DNA of 64,000 bases. Source: Quercus robur (taxonomy: Eukaryota; Streptophyta; Magnoliopsida; Fagales; Fagaceae). Below are positions 22,540 through 35,733 of the stretch, one piece after another. Numbering within the stretch: position 1 is the first letter of the stretch; each line of letters opens with the position of its first letter. The position numbers and the translations under genes are program-made. The notes under the pieces were generated by a model. That model was not told where the DNA came from. It made no database searches and worked only from the letters and a program-made list of their open reading frames with translations. The stretch covers positions 24,949,957-25,013,956 of the forward strand of contig NC_065538.1 of assembly GCF_932294415.1 (NCBI RefSeq). The letters run 5' to 3'.

Positions 22540-23614
22540 ATGCCTAGGAAAACTAGAGCCCATAGGACCACTTCCACTTCCTCTGAGTCTCCCACTAGGG
22601 TTGCGCTGTTTAAGAATGATAAGTGTAGAGAAGCCTATGACACTTTGAACTGTAAGCGTAAGATCTGGTCTGAGCGAGCTGTTATATTAGATGCGCTTGA
22701 TCCGGCTATTAGGGCCAATTTTGAGTCTAGAGGTTGGTTGCCTCTCTTAGAGATAGATCATCCACCCCTGACCGCCCTGATTAGAGAGTTCTTCTCGAAC
22801 CTCTCTTGCCACATCTATGATTCCAACACCCTAGTTAGGAGTTGGATACGAGGTGTAGAGTTCACCATTACCCCTCGAGTAGTGGCTGAGGCTCTTGGGG
22901 TGCCGATTGTTCGGGATGCTAACTATCCCTATGATGAGTCACCCTCATTAGATGTTGTCATGTCTTACATCATTGAGTCATCTATCCAGTGGGGTTCTGA
23001 TCCTCAGATCATGTCCGCTGAGCTTATCGAGACGACCTATCTCTTCTTTCGGATTGCGTGTCATTCCTTGTGGCCTATCTCTCACTTCCACACCATCTCT
23101 TTAGAGCGATGTGTGTTTTTTGTATGCCTTTGTTTCTGGAGCGTCTATCAGTTTTCCTCACTTGTTCATTCGTTCTTTGAACGAGATTCATAAGAGTTCT
23201 ACCGTAGGGCATGCACTGATTCATCCTATGTTCATTCATAGGATTTTGCTCTACTTAGGTCTAGATGGTTTTCCGTTTGGTGAGCCTGTTCATGTGATTG
23301 CTCCCATAGGTGCCACCTTTCTTCGTCAGAGGGCTGCTCAGTTGAGAGTTGCTCCTTCTCGTCCTAAAGGTGCGTCATCTAGTGGTGTTCCCCCTCCTCC
23401 CTCTTCTACAGGTACTGCTGCTGCTGAGACTTCAGGTGCTGCTGCTGATACTGATGTTCCTCCACCGACTGCTTCAGATGATTCAGACATTTGTCGCACG
23501 TTGGATCATGTCTTGACCGTTCAGGCGGCTCAAGGACAGATTTTGGTGGACGTGCTTGATGAGATCCGTGCCTTGCGTGCAGAGTTGGCGCAGTTTAGAC
23601 CACCTCCCTTTTGA
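22540..23614 (+). pseudogene. Third ORF of the gag-only Copia element, one frameshift
   Basis: ATG at 22540 (MPRKTRAHRTTSTSS, basic and Ser/Thr-rich). The core contains ALIREFFSNLSCHIY, RSWIRGVEFTITP, FFRIACHSLWPISH and VIAPIGATFLRQR. An Ala/Pro/Ser-rich acidic linker and a C-terminal helix (VLDEIRALRAELAQF) follow. The frame changes within the T run near 23112-23124, most simply a one-base slippage; apart from that it is open. It belongs to the same family as 2703-3752 and 12490-13634. No membrane segment or known catalytic motif is visible. Confidence 0.8.
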
Positions 23615-23635
23615 TGATGGATAGCTTGTTTGCCC

Positions 23636-24154
23636 TTTGGCATTCCGTCACAAAAAGGGGGAGTACTTTGTAGGGTTTTTGTTTTCAGGGGGAGTTTATT
23701 TGTTTTTGGTTGGAGCTTGTGGAGTTTTAGATTGTATCTAAGTGCTTCACTTTGTACTTATGCATTTTTAGCTCTTACCTTGTTTTTGATGGGATATTCT
23801 TGTTAGGGGGAGTTTTATGTTTTGATTGGTACTTTATTTGTTCCTTGTTTCAAATTGCTTATTGATTTATATTTATGAGTTATTTATTGATATATGTCTT
23901 TATTTGTGTGTTGTTTGAAATCAAGAAGTTATTTTGTTTACTTGTACTGTTTCCACACATGTGGTTATGCATTTTGTTTAGTATTTCAGGAAATATACAG
24001 GTTGATTCAATTGAGCTGCTGTCTACACTTGCAACTGATGGATAGTAGTTAGGATTGAATTTGGTTTATGAGCATTATTTTGTAAAGGGCTTTTTGTTTT
24101 GTAAATTTTGAGTTTCTAAGTTGTGTTTTGTCACGGATTGCCAAAGGGGGAGTT
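23636..24154 (+). other. Polypurine array, bracketing inverted repeat and terminal PPT
   Basis: GGGGGAG occurs at 23657, 23688, 23806 and 24146, the last forming the terminal PPT next to the LTR. Arms TTTGGCATTCCGTCACA (23636-23652) and TGTCACGGATTGCCAAA (24129-24145) are inverted complements at 15 of 17 positions. Confidence 0.75.
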
Positions 24155-24984
24155 TGTTAGGTTCTAAAGTTTAGGATTTTATGTATTTAGAACTCTAATG
24201 TGTATTGTTGGCAAATCATGATCAAAACAATGTGTTTAGAAGTGTTTAAAACTAGCTCAAAGTTGTGTGTCAATGTAAAGTTGGAATCGAGTTAAAGCAG
24301 GAAGCCTTGTGCCTTTCGGCCTAGCTCGATCGATCGAAGCTCGGGCAGAATACTTTTCTGCAGATTCGTCCAACTCAGCCCTAGTTGTTTTAAAACGTTT
24401 TTAAGGTTTCTTATTTGTCCTAAATATAAAAGGCAAACCTTAGCCACGTTTTAGTGTTGCTCATATTTGAGGTTTATGTAAATCTCTTGTGAGATCTAGA
24501 GGAGCTTTCCTTTACACAAATTTAGGGTTTTCAAGGAGAAGATTTATCGACGCCTTGATGATCAATTCAGTTGCTGCCATTGAAGCTTAAATAAAACACA
24601 AGCGGGTGTGCTTGTAGCTGGTGGTAAATCCAAGAAAGAAAGAGTCCGTGGATTTGGAGTTTGCACGTGGTCGTGTCAGTAAGTTTTACTGGTTGTTAGC
24701 AATAAGAAGTCGAGTGTGGGGGCTTGTAAGTCTTATTGTATGAACTTCGATTCTTTCAAGATAGTGGATTCAAGTTTACCTTGAGGATAGTTAGGTCAAA
24801 TCCTCCTCAGGTTTTTACCAGTTTGGTTTCCTGGGTGATCATATCTTGTGTTATTTATTTTCCGCTGTTTTGCATGATTTGATCTTTTATATTGTGATAA
24901 TCTAGACTTGTTTAATTGGACTAAGTAACAACTTGGCTAATTACTTAGGTTTAATCGATTGTTTAAGGGGTCTAAAAACTATCA
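24155..24984 (+). repeat. 3' LTR of the gag-only Copia element
   Basis: 830 bp, TGTTAGGTTC...AACTATCA, followed by the TAGAC target duplication. A 21-bp stretch of the GATCGATC region present in the 5' LTR is missing. Confidence 0.95.
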
Positions 24985-27900
24985 TAGACCATAGCCTGTA
25001 CAAAAACATACGGAACTTCAAAAAGAACCTGCAATAAAAGATGAAAATTGCATAATTAAACAAAAGTAAAGTATCATGTTAAAAGCAATTTTAACCATAC
25101 AAATCTACTGATCATATCAAAATGTTAAGTCTTTCTTAACGTATTTAAGAGAATAACTAAGGGAAGAAAAGCCCGACAAATAGTTATTACCTGAGCAAAT
25201 GCGTAGGGCAATGCTGAATACATCCCAGCTGCTCTTTCCCTATAGAAGATTGTTCGTTCAACAGCCACCACTGGCTGCACTGAATTAGAGTTTCTAACAC
25301 CAATAAAGAGAACAGCAGCATACATGGAACCCATTGCATTAAACAAATCTTGTTGCTTTGTCTTGTATTTATTGATGTCAAAAGTTAATTCAAATTCTTG
25401 AAGAAATTGAAGGAATTTGCACAATTATATAGTTCTTTGTTCCGCAGTTGTAACTTACATTTTTGAGCCAAGGTTCCAAAACATCATCCTGAACATCAGG
25501 GCTATGGCAACTGTGAAGATAAGTATTACAGCAGTGTATAGTGGGTTGCGCCAATATGACCAATGTTGTTTCCATAAGCAAGCCATGAATTGGGTGAAAT
25601 CTGATTGTGAATACTGAGTAGGGAAATAGAGCTCCTTCGATCCAGTAGTAGATATGCTCAATTGTTCAATAAGTTCTTTGTTTCTCCTGAAATATATGCC
25701 ATTCAGTTGTACAGGATTTGTAAAAAAAAAAAAAAAAAAACCAACATAGCTATGAAAAAGATATATGGGTAGTTTTAATCTATGTGTAGGGACAAAGATT
25801 TGATCTTATAATTTAGTCAGGTAGTATATAAATAGATCTACCTATACAGCTCTGAATTTCTGTGCACATTAGCAAAATCAATTCCCAAAGTTGGTTCATG
25901 TGCTGATGAAGTAACTTCCAACATCCAAGTTGCTGGATTGTAACCATCTTTAATTTTACTTACTCCTCCTATTCCCTAAAAGAAAAGAGACGTACTTGTA
26001 TTAGCAAATATTCAGAAGGATTAAGATCTAGAGTTAAAAGTTTGACTCTATATATTTCCTGACATTCTGTAACATCATACCTCAAAATACTGGATTAAAT
26101 GGCAAGAATGGCTACCCAATGGCCCTACATATATCTCTTGTCCCCCACGCTTCATTAGGAATAGCTGCAATGTCATGTTAAACATGTCTTTCTCTTATAC
26201 AGAAGAGAATATGTACAAAAGTTCCAACCATTCTAATTTATTAGTATTTCTCACCTCATCAAAAGCTTCAAATATGTCAATGATTGGCTGATGGATGGTG
26301 TGCACAACCGTTCTTCCAGTGTCAATGGTGTTCCGCACAGTTCTCATAACAATAGCCGCTGCTCTAGCATCCAACCCTGAGGTTGGCTCATCCATGAAAA
26401 TTATGGAGGGGTTGGCAACTAACTCGACTGCAATTGTTAGCCTCTTATTTTGCTCAGTTGAGAGACCATTCACACCTGGCAACCCGACTAATGCCTGCCT
26501 CAATGGTTTCAGCTCCACAAGCTCCATAACTTCCTCAACAAACATCTGCAACCATTTTTCATTTCCAAAAAACAGCAGAACAAGCTGGTGAAATATTCAA
26601 TCTGCTTGTATTTGACTAAAATTATTTACCATTCAGAGATGCTTAACTGTAAAATAGCCTATACTACAATACATGAATACAAAATCAGCATTCACAACAC
26701 TTTACTCAGCTACCATGAACTATTTTGTGAACAAAACAAAATTGCTGGTTCCTCACTAACAAATGACTTGCCTTGTAATATCTGAGCGTTGCAATCAAAC
26801 AAATGGTAGAAACCCAATGCCAGAATTACTTTTTAGTTTTCCATACCAACCTTCCTTTTTTGAGAATTGACATCAAGGGATAAGCGAAGCCATGCCGAGT
26901 AGATCAAGGACTCGTAGACAGTTACATGAGGAGAGTGGATGTCATTTTGCTCACAGTATCCAGAAACTCTAGCAAATGTTTCTTGCTTCTTTGGATACCC
27001 AGAAATTGTGATCTTACCATCAATATATCCACCAGTTTTTCTACCACAGTACATCCATCAGAGTTGTTTTACCAGCACCACTTACACCCATCAGTGCTGT
27101 GAGAACTCCTGGCCTGAATGCACTACTCACACCCTTAAGGAGCACCAATTTATCCTCAGTAACGCCTTGATTCTTCATTTCCTGCACATTTATTTTCAAA
27201 CAAATAGGTATCATAGCTTGTACAACAAAAATTTGAAAGGCTGAAACAGGAAGCTATATCATTTCCAAAATGTTTATATTTTATGTTACAATTTACCTGT
27301 GGCATGTCAACAGAGTACATTATTTCATTGAAGGTGATGGTATGTTGGTCAAATGGAAGAATGATTCCTCTTTTCCTGTTCTGCTTGACCTCTACAGAAG
27401 CATCTATGCTAGTAGATGAAGGGCTAGAGGTAATACTGCTCCTCCTAATTTCATATCCATTCTCTGCTGGTCAACAGAATTCGATTGGCATTAAGATTAA
27501 TAACATAAAATAATTAAATTAAATAATACAAGAACACACACAAACAAGCATGCATTGTAAGATATATTTCACCTATGCTCGTTTGGTGACTTGAGTTATT
27601 TCCTCTAGATCTGTAATCTTGTCCATTGCTTTGAGGTTCTTCTGATTTAACAAACTGTGGCTTTCCCAATGCTGCGAAAGTTTTAAGACAACATTAGCAC
27701 ATAACCTCTCACTTGTATGCCTTGAAATGGATATGGTAAAGGCGCTCATGATTGAGATAAGTCAAAGCCAGAGTGTAGGCAGCATTGAAAAGTAATATAA
27801 ATCCAATTAATGCCCCTACTCCTATCCAATACCAATATGCATGTGGAAAGAATCCACGGAACTTCATAACTTCAATTCCTAGTGATTTTGTTGAGTTTGG

Positions 27901-30900
27901 GAGAACCTTTAGTAGAAAAACAGGTTCAGATGTCAAACAATTATTAAGAGATTTTGAAAAAAAAAAAGTTTATAATGGCCAATTTAAGAAATTACATGTC
28001 TCCAACTCTTCCCAAGAAACTCGTTAACAACTATAGCATTCTGTACATACATTATTGGTGATGCCCAGTAACCCCATATCCACCATTTCTTTATGTTCTC
28101 TGTGGGAGTACGCAATGAAATAAGAAGCATTAGAAAAGATTTTATCTGATAATAATAGAAAAGACTTTTTTTATTAGTATCCCTACTTATTAAATTGTAC
28201 CTCTTGACAGGACAAAGCCACCCATTGCAATCAACATGATCAGTGCAAATGATCCAAATGTGCTGGAAATAATCACATCCCCCCTACAAATTGCCCCATA
28301 AAGCGAAATAATGCAGAAACCATTTGGTTAGCAAGTAAAAGCAGAAAGTACTGCCTAAAAGACCTGCAATATGAACAAGAGTAAATATATAATTTTAAAT
28401 AGAAAAAAAAAATGTGAAACATATCTTTGTAAGTTAACAATAAAGTAGCATGATTTTATTTTACTTTTATTCTTTATCTTTTACCTTCCAGCACTTGGAT
28501 CAAAGCCAATGACATAATAGGTGATGAATACCCAGACAGCAACTTCTACGCATGTGATAGGAATCTGGATGATCCATGAAGGGAGAGACTATGCCCATGG
28601 AGGGTAGAATAGGAGCTTCCTTTGCTTGAAGAAAACAGGAAGCCTTGCAACAGTCATGTTAATCTCAGCTGCACCATTAAACATGACGACAACAACACTA
28701 TAGAACAAAGCACCGTTATAGATTCCTCCATCAGTCAATGAATTTCGGTGCATCTCAGTCCGTAGGAAAATTGTTATAGCAATCATTGCCATTAACATAA
28801 GCTAAAAGTAGAAAAGAAAAAGAAAAAGTTTATATTAAACCATATTAATGTATAATGAAATTTGATATAGAAAAGAAAATTTTTAAAAATACAATAAAGC
28901 TAGACTTACTTGAATGAATTTGAACTTGTAGACAAATGAATTCCTCTTCATGAGCAAGATTTCTCTTGACAAGCAAGCTTTCAGCAGCTCCCCATTTTCG
29001 ACACCATACTTTCTTGTTGTCAAAGCAGCTGGATGGCTCTTAGCCTTGTCAAACTGAGTTGCAAGTTCATCTACGAGTTTCTGTTCCACATGGAATGATT
29101 GGAACGCCTCAGCAAATTCCTTGACAGTTACAAAATTGTAGGGCTTGTCTTTCTGTTCCCAGTACTGCTCCTGATCTTTCCTTGAAGTCACCTATAAATT
29201 GGTTATACATGAATCCAAATATGAGATCCTACTTGTAAAGCTTATCTCTTTAGAAGATAATAATACTATTAGCATATATGAGACCAAAAAAGAAAAAAGA
29301 AAACCTTTATTCAAACTCACTTCTTGCAGGAAGTCGGCCACGCCTTTCCTCTCAGGACATTTAAAGCCCATTGATTCAAAAAATTAGAGCACTTGTTCAC
29401 AGGGACCCTGGTATACAATCTGACCATCAGAGATGAGAATAATGTCATCGAAAAGATCATAAGTCTCTGGTGCTGGCTGGAGGAGGGAGATGACAGCAGT
29501 TCCATTGAGAATGTGAACATATTGCTTGATCGAATTCACAATCTGAAAAGTTGTTGAGCTATCCAAACCAGTAGAAATTTCATCCATGAATAACACTTTA
29601 GATGGTCCAACCAACATGTCACCTGTAATTTAATTATTAGATATTATTTATACAGTTGCAGAGAGAATTTGACTTTGTATATATGAACTACAAATTTGAC
29701 TTTACCCATTGTAACTCGCTTCTTTTACCCATTGCCCTGCAGATATTCCCCTTAGCATTTGATTCCCTATTAAGGTATCTGCACAGACTTCTAATCCCAA
29801 AACCTGAGAAAAAGGTGGATAAATGAATAAAAGTGGACTATTATGATAATTTCTAAACTATTTTGTATTTAATTTAACAAGTTTCTGTTATTTTACCTTT
29901 ATAATATAATCTGTCACCACATTTACCTCCTGCCCTTTTGTTTCCACTGCCTAGATTAGCAGAAACAAATAAATAGAATGAGATAAAATGACAACCCATA
30001 TTTTAAGAAAGCTATGAAACCAGGACAGAAAAGTTTGGTTTTGCTTGATTTTGATTTGAACATAATTTTATCATATAAAGGTGAAATTTACAAGGGAGAA
30101 AGTGAAAGGACAGATTCCTACTTATCTATATAAATAATAGTCCATCTATGAGATTATCTTCAATCTAGAGAGGCGCATACCCTTCTCAATGTAAACAAGT
30201 TTAATTAGTTTTCAAGTTTCAATTATATTTATTAAAAAAAATAAGTTTAGTGCTACAATTTCCAAATGTAGAAATTGACAATAGATTTCATCCTACCTTC
30301 ATGTAGATGTCAAGATCAGGATCAGGCTCAATATTTTTCTCTTTCTCTCTTCTTGCTAGCTCTGCTAGCATCTCTGCAGTGGCAAAAGAAAAAGGGAAGG
30401 TGAGTAATAAAAAAAAAAAGTCAAGCTTAAATAACAAAAATCATTGGATTACTTCCTCAGAAGTACAATTAAGGAAATGTAAAAAGAAGAAAAAGGAACA
30501 CAATAATCCTGTAAATTAACTAACCAAAACGTGATCCAACCCCTTGGCATCTTGCAGAGAAGGCCAAAGTTTCCCTTACAGTCATTACTTCAATATGAAG
30601 GTCACGTTGACTGACATATGCAGCAGTTCTTTGTGGAACAAACTCATGCATTTCATGGCCATTATAAGTCACTTTCCTGGAAAACTGAACAAGAATTTGT
30701 ACTTAATCCCTTGATGTACGGAAGAAAATTAGAATATGCAATGGTAAGAATTCAAAAACGTCAAATACCTTTAGGTCAGGATCAAGCTCTCCAGCTAGAG
30801 CCAACAAGAGCATGGTCTTTCCCGAACTTGGAGGACCCAACAGTAATATCATTCTATGTGAAACGCATAAACCATGTTAGAGGTGGATAATAGAAGTTCT

Positions 30901-31803
30901 AACCTGAAAAGGAACGTTAAGAGGAAAAATATCAAACAGCAAGAGTTCATTTTGACAATTGTAAAAAGGGCAGCCTTCTCACCTGCTAGGCTTGATAACT
31001 CCACTAACATCTTGAAGGATAGGAAAATGTTTCTTTTTAATTGGAAGAATGTGGAGATAATTCAAGAAACTCTTTAAATTGAAAGACAATGTGACTATGT
31101 GACTCACATAATAATAATTTAAAAAAAAAAAAAAAAAGCATCAATATTTGTAGAATACTAACAAATGGTGTATTTATTTATGCGTAGTTACCTCCATTAT
31201 GTTAACAAAGAAGTTCAAGAACGTAGGCAAAGCTCGGATTCCAACATTAGCTTCTGCCTCAATATTCAAATGCTCAAAACGGACATCACTTTTGGGAATA
31301 GCAATTCCAAGTCCAAGAAATCCACACAAAAAAAGGCAACCATTACTGAAAATTCAGGTGAAATATTAAAAGGAAATTAATACCAAAAAAAAAGCTAAAA
31401 TTACTATCAATTTTACGATAAAATACTCACAAACTAACATGGTATTGAATATTTTTTATTCCATACCAACAACATAATATAATAGATAATTTTCTTGATA
31501 TTTGTTATTTTGTACTTCAAATTTAAAGAGTCAATATATAAGAATTATATAGTAAAATTTATAAGATTGGCCAGCATAACTCATCGACGGAACACTACAT
31601 AAGTTGGCATTAAAGTTACCTCTCCAAGCTGTGCTTGAGCTTATACAAGAACTTCTCATGATCCTCTTCGGGAACCTGGCCTTCCGGTGTAGGGAAGCCC
31701 ATTTAAGAGCTTCTTCATCATCTTCTTGCGCAGATTTCGAGAAAACTTCCATGGTAGTGTCCCCCCATATTGACGAACTGCTTAGTCGAAAACTACTGTC
31801 CAC

Positions 31804-32590
31804 TCTCCATTATACCAAAAGATTGGTGCCTCAACAATAGTTAAAACCCACTAAAACCCAAAAAATGTTTCTTGGAAATTTACGTGAAATATGGCCAAGA
31901 TTTCTGGCTCTATGGACTAGAACCTGAAAATACAGAAAAGGGTTTTTTATTTTAAAAACAAAATTATAGAAATGGGTTCTGGTTTCTCTCTGTGTTGAAG
32001 CTGAACAAATTTGTTAATTTCCTTTGGGAAATGTTTAGTGCACATGCACACATAACATACACAATTTCCAAAAATAAGAGAAATAGTGACATTAAGGTTT
32101 AGTTTTGAGATTTCAAAATAAGGAAATAGTAATTTCAAGTTATGGTTTTGAACTTTTTATTTATTTATTTATTTTAGAGATTGTGTGTATTATGTGTGCA
32201 AGTGTGTAATAGACATTCTCTTCCTTTTATAGAGTTACAAAAGAGTGGTTTTGAAGTCTCAAAATTTGTATCTATGTATATTTTTTTATACGGTCATTTT
32301 AGAAAAAATTTTATGAAAATTTGATAAAATTATTATAAAAAAAAAAGCCCCTAAAACATATGTTAGTAAATCCTTTTTTTTTGTGGAAACTCATTCGTTA
32401 CTTTCTCGTAAAAAAAAAAAAAAAAAGTTTAGATTCGGTTCTCATTTGATTTCATAGTCCTTTCTATCCAATTTGGCAAAAACAAATAATAAATGTTTGA
32501 CTTTACTATTTTTTAAAAACATGTTTCTTTTTATTATTAATTATTAATATAAGAAGCACTAGTTTTTCACTTTTTTGGAAGGGGAAATCA

Positions 32591-32624
<34 letters not shown>

Positions 32625-32627
32625 GTA
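31804..32627. other. 5' flank of the dead PDR copy A
   Basis: AT-rich, no gene. A (TA)n microsatellite lies near 32590-32625. No convincing promoter element could be assigned. Confidence 0.4.
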
Positions 32628-33903
32628 TCATATTATATAAAATAAAAGTTGGACTTAGATACTATGGTTGAGCCATGTGGTTTCACCAAATCGCAAAAAT
32701 TTTATTAAATTTTTAAATTTTTAAAGAACTAAAAAAGAATAGTATACTACCAAGGACTCTAATTCATTTTTATCATTAAGTAGTTTATCTCTTTAAAAAA
32801 AATAAAGAAATACAAAACTGTTTCATGTCTACTTCATGTAAAATTGTAGGTATAGATTAATATTAGATAAATCAAAAAAATATTATGATTGTAAATTCTA
32901 GATTAATCAGAACTCTAATTCATTGTTATCATAAAGTAAGTGTATCTCTAAAAAAAAATGAAATAAAAAATTGCAGATTTTTTTTTTTTTTTGAAAACAA
33001 AACTATAGATTAATATTAGATTAATCATGACTCTAATTTATTCACAACTAACGCAACTATAAAAAAAATACAAGCAACTAGCGCAAGAACATAGACTCAC
33101 AAAATTCAAACACAAGAACAAAACCAAAGCGCAAAAACGTAATCCTAAAACATAACAAAAACCTTTGAACACAGCAACACAAAATAAAACTCAAATTAAA
33201 TCACACCCATACTATCCAAAAATACACACTCAAATTAAAAGTTTCACCCTCTAATTCAAAAAAATAATTCATCTTTATTTGTTTTTAGCTATTAAATTTT
33301 TTTAGGTTCTTGCAAGGAGAGCCAAGAATCAATATACCTGGAAAGGGTTTGATGCAATCCCTATAGCCTTAAAGGAACTCAAGGTTAAGGCCTACAAAAT
33401 TTTACATCATGCCCACAACCAGTTAAATAGGGTAAATCAGAACCTAACAGATACAGCTTTTCCCTCTTTGTAACAATTTGGGTTTTGAAAAATTGTTTTG
33501 GGTATTTTAATCAGGACTCTAATTCATTCTTATCTCTAATTCATTGTTATCACAAAGTAAGTGTATCTCTATAAAATAAAATAAAATAAAAACAGCATAC
33601 TGCTTCCCGTAAGTTTTTTTTTTTTTTTTTAGGCTTCCATTTTTCTACCTACAATCATGTAGGTATGTATTTTTTACTCCAATTTTTTATTATAATCAAT
33701 TAAATACATTTTATGTATTTGTTTCCTTTTGTTTAAGCTAATTTCCTTATGTTTGATCTAATTCATATGTTAATGGCTTGATCCAATTTAATTATTTTGT
33801 TGTCCAATATATATGTAAGTTGTCGTAGTAAATTCCAATCATAAACTATTAAATTTACATACAATTTTGCAATTTATATGGTACTTTGTTTTTTTAACTC
33901 TAT

Positions 33904-33934
<31 letters not shown>

Positions 33935-34381
33935 TTTTTTCAGGTTTGTCAAAAAAGATTTCAAGCATCCTAAGAAAGGTTTGTAATCTAGATATAGAAC
34001 TTTGCAATTTTTTTTAATTAGAACAAAGGTTTTATTCCTCGAATAGTTCTATCTTTAAAAAGTGGCCAATTTTATGTTACTTTGTCTAAAAATTTTAATC
34101 ATTAATATTGTTGTTAACAATACTGCAGATCACTTATATTGTAGATTCATTAGATATAAAATTCATATGCAAATAGTGTGATACATGTAACGACAAATGA
34201 TATTATAGCATAATTGGTATGTTTGAAGATAATTTTGTATTAAGGAGCTATCATTTTATATTTGATGGTTGTTATAGCAATTTATTCCTTTTGTTATAAT
34301 AATTACTTATTTGGTTATAATAATTATATATATTCTACAACTTTTAACATAAAACTGTGCAACGCACGAGCCTTCAACTAG
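32628..34381 (+). mobile_element. Helitron-like non-autonomous element
   Basis: The right end has the Helitron pattern: a short hairpin GTGC-AAC-GCAC at 34357-34367, then a short spacer and CTAG at 34378-34381 before a T. The proposed left end TCATATTATATAAAATAAAAG at 32628 starts with TC next to an A. No Rep/helicase ORF is present. A word like GACTCTAATTCATTGTTATC recurs at about 32757, 32909, 33028 and 33515. (TTTA)n lies at 33901-33940. The left boundary is weak. Confidence 0.4.
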
Positions 34382-34829
34382 TATATATAAAAGTAGAGAC
34401 CTCATGTTAGAAAGCATGGTATTGTGCTAAGTGGCGCATTCCTTGAAGTACTTTTTATTTAGGCTTTTACTTCGAAGAGTTTGCATTTATATCAAATTAT
34501 TAGTTCATTGAATCAGCTAATAGAGGAAATGTATATACTAATTATCTATAGTTGTGCATTAATTATTTATATTAAATGAATTTATAAGATTATTTTTATA
34601 AAATTTATTTAAGAAATAATTATTTTTATAAAATTTATTTAAGAAATAATTTTTAGTTGGAATAATAATATTAGATTTACAATATGACATTATTCCTCAT
34701 GTTTAGTTGCTTTGAAAAAAATTGACACAAAAACTATATATATATATATATATAAAATTAAACATTTGTGAATTCACTAAAAATTAATCTTAACCCTATA
34801 AATTTCCTGATTTCTTTCAGTGACATGTG

Positions 34830-34878
<49 letters not shown>

Positions 34879-35020
34879 TGTGGAACTAACATTGTGTTAT
34901 TTATTTTATGTAATTAGAAAGATAACTAATAGAATGAATATGTTTATTTTGTTATATTAATTATTTTAAGCATAATAAAATTTTGGAGAATTTTTTTTTA
35001 TTATCATTTTTCTAAGATTT

Positions 35021-35035
35021 ATATGAGAAACAATT

Positions 35036-35093
<58 letters not shown>

Positions 35094-35105
35094 GAGGAAC
35101 AATTG
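35021..35105. repeat. 53-base T tract between 16-bp direct repeats
   Basis: ATATGAGAAACAATTG (35021-35036) and ATGTGAGGAACAATTG (35090-35105) match at 14 of 16 positions and flank T53 exactly. This looks like a target-site duplication around a retroposed poly(A) tail on the minus strand. Confidence 0.6.
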
Positions 35106-35420
35106 ATTTGAAATATAGTATTCTTACTAAAATTTTAGTTGTCTTTGCAACTATTGAAACAATGTCCGCTAAAAAGGGAAAAATTAAATAAATAACTTTA
35201 CTAACACAAAATCCAAAATGTAAAAAAAATAATTGAATGATATTTGCATTTTTTGTAGGCATGAAACATGCCTATTTATATGACCCAATATATCATGAAA
35301 TTTTCAATTTAAAAACACATACATATACTATGATCAAATCACTACATTATTCTTAGTGTCTTTCTATTTTATTTATAAAATATCTAAAGATTACCTTTTC
35401 TTACAAGGAAAGTTATTGAA

Positions 35421-35454
<34 letters not shown>

Positions 35455-35733
35455 TGACAGTTGAGGGTGAGGGATCTAAATCTAAATGTCACTATTAGAA
35501 ATTGAGATGCCAACCAATTAAACTAAATCTTATTGAAATATTGGAGAAAACTAAAATGAGTTGCACCACACATCATGTGGGAACTCAACTAGATTTCATA
35601 ATAAATGGACCTCTTCTTTAACAGCCCTTTTGCATTGCATGCATGTGTCTTGAATAAGGTAGACAGAGTTTTAGTTATTTTTGAACCCACCACAACACCA
35701 AGAAAAAGATTGGCCATTGACTTATTGCTTCAA

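Larger units (their letters stand above)
17923..24984 (+). mobile_element. Copia element with gag and third ORF but no pol, inserted in copy A
   Basis: TG...CA LTRs at 17923-18773 and 24155-24984, target duplication TAGAC (17918-17922, 24985-24989), primer site at 18776-18787, terminal PPT at 24143-24154. The 5.4 kb interior holds gag (18847-20552) and a third ORF (22540-23614). No protease, integrase, RT or RNase H motif is found in any frame of 20553-22458. It is therefore a non-autonomous element that would need pol in trans. By eye the LTRs differ at about 4% plus a 21-bp indel, so it is older than the element at 808-10432. Confidence 0.95.
17366..31803 (-). pseudogene. Full-size ABCG (PDR) transporter, copy A, inactivated
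   Basis: Every region of a PDR transporter is recognisable with the exon order of copy B. N-terminus 31803-31620 (SSSIWGDTTMEVFSKS...EALKWAS fused out of frame to VPEEDHEKFLYKL, so exon/intron sequence is lost); 31330-31194 and 31075-30983 (PDR N-terminal domain); NBD1 Walker A at about 30855 is GPPSSGKTM. Lesions: the NBD1 signature is frameshifted near 29735; stop after EQVL at 29384; stop in TMD1 at 28589 (PPWA*); 2-bp loss after the NBD2 Walker A near 27045; Copia insertion at 17923-24984 inside a TMD2 exon; stop TAA at 17746-17748; 48 bp missing from the last exon relative to B. Its last stop is TAG at 17366-17368. It is a clear pseudogene. Confidence 0.95.

Noticed and set aside
34966..35262. 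Minus-strand ORF with a long lysine run
   Set aside because: The lysines come from the T53 tract; there is no gene-like sequence on either side.
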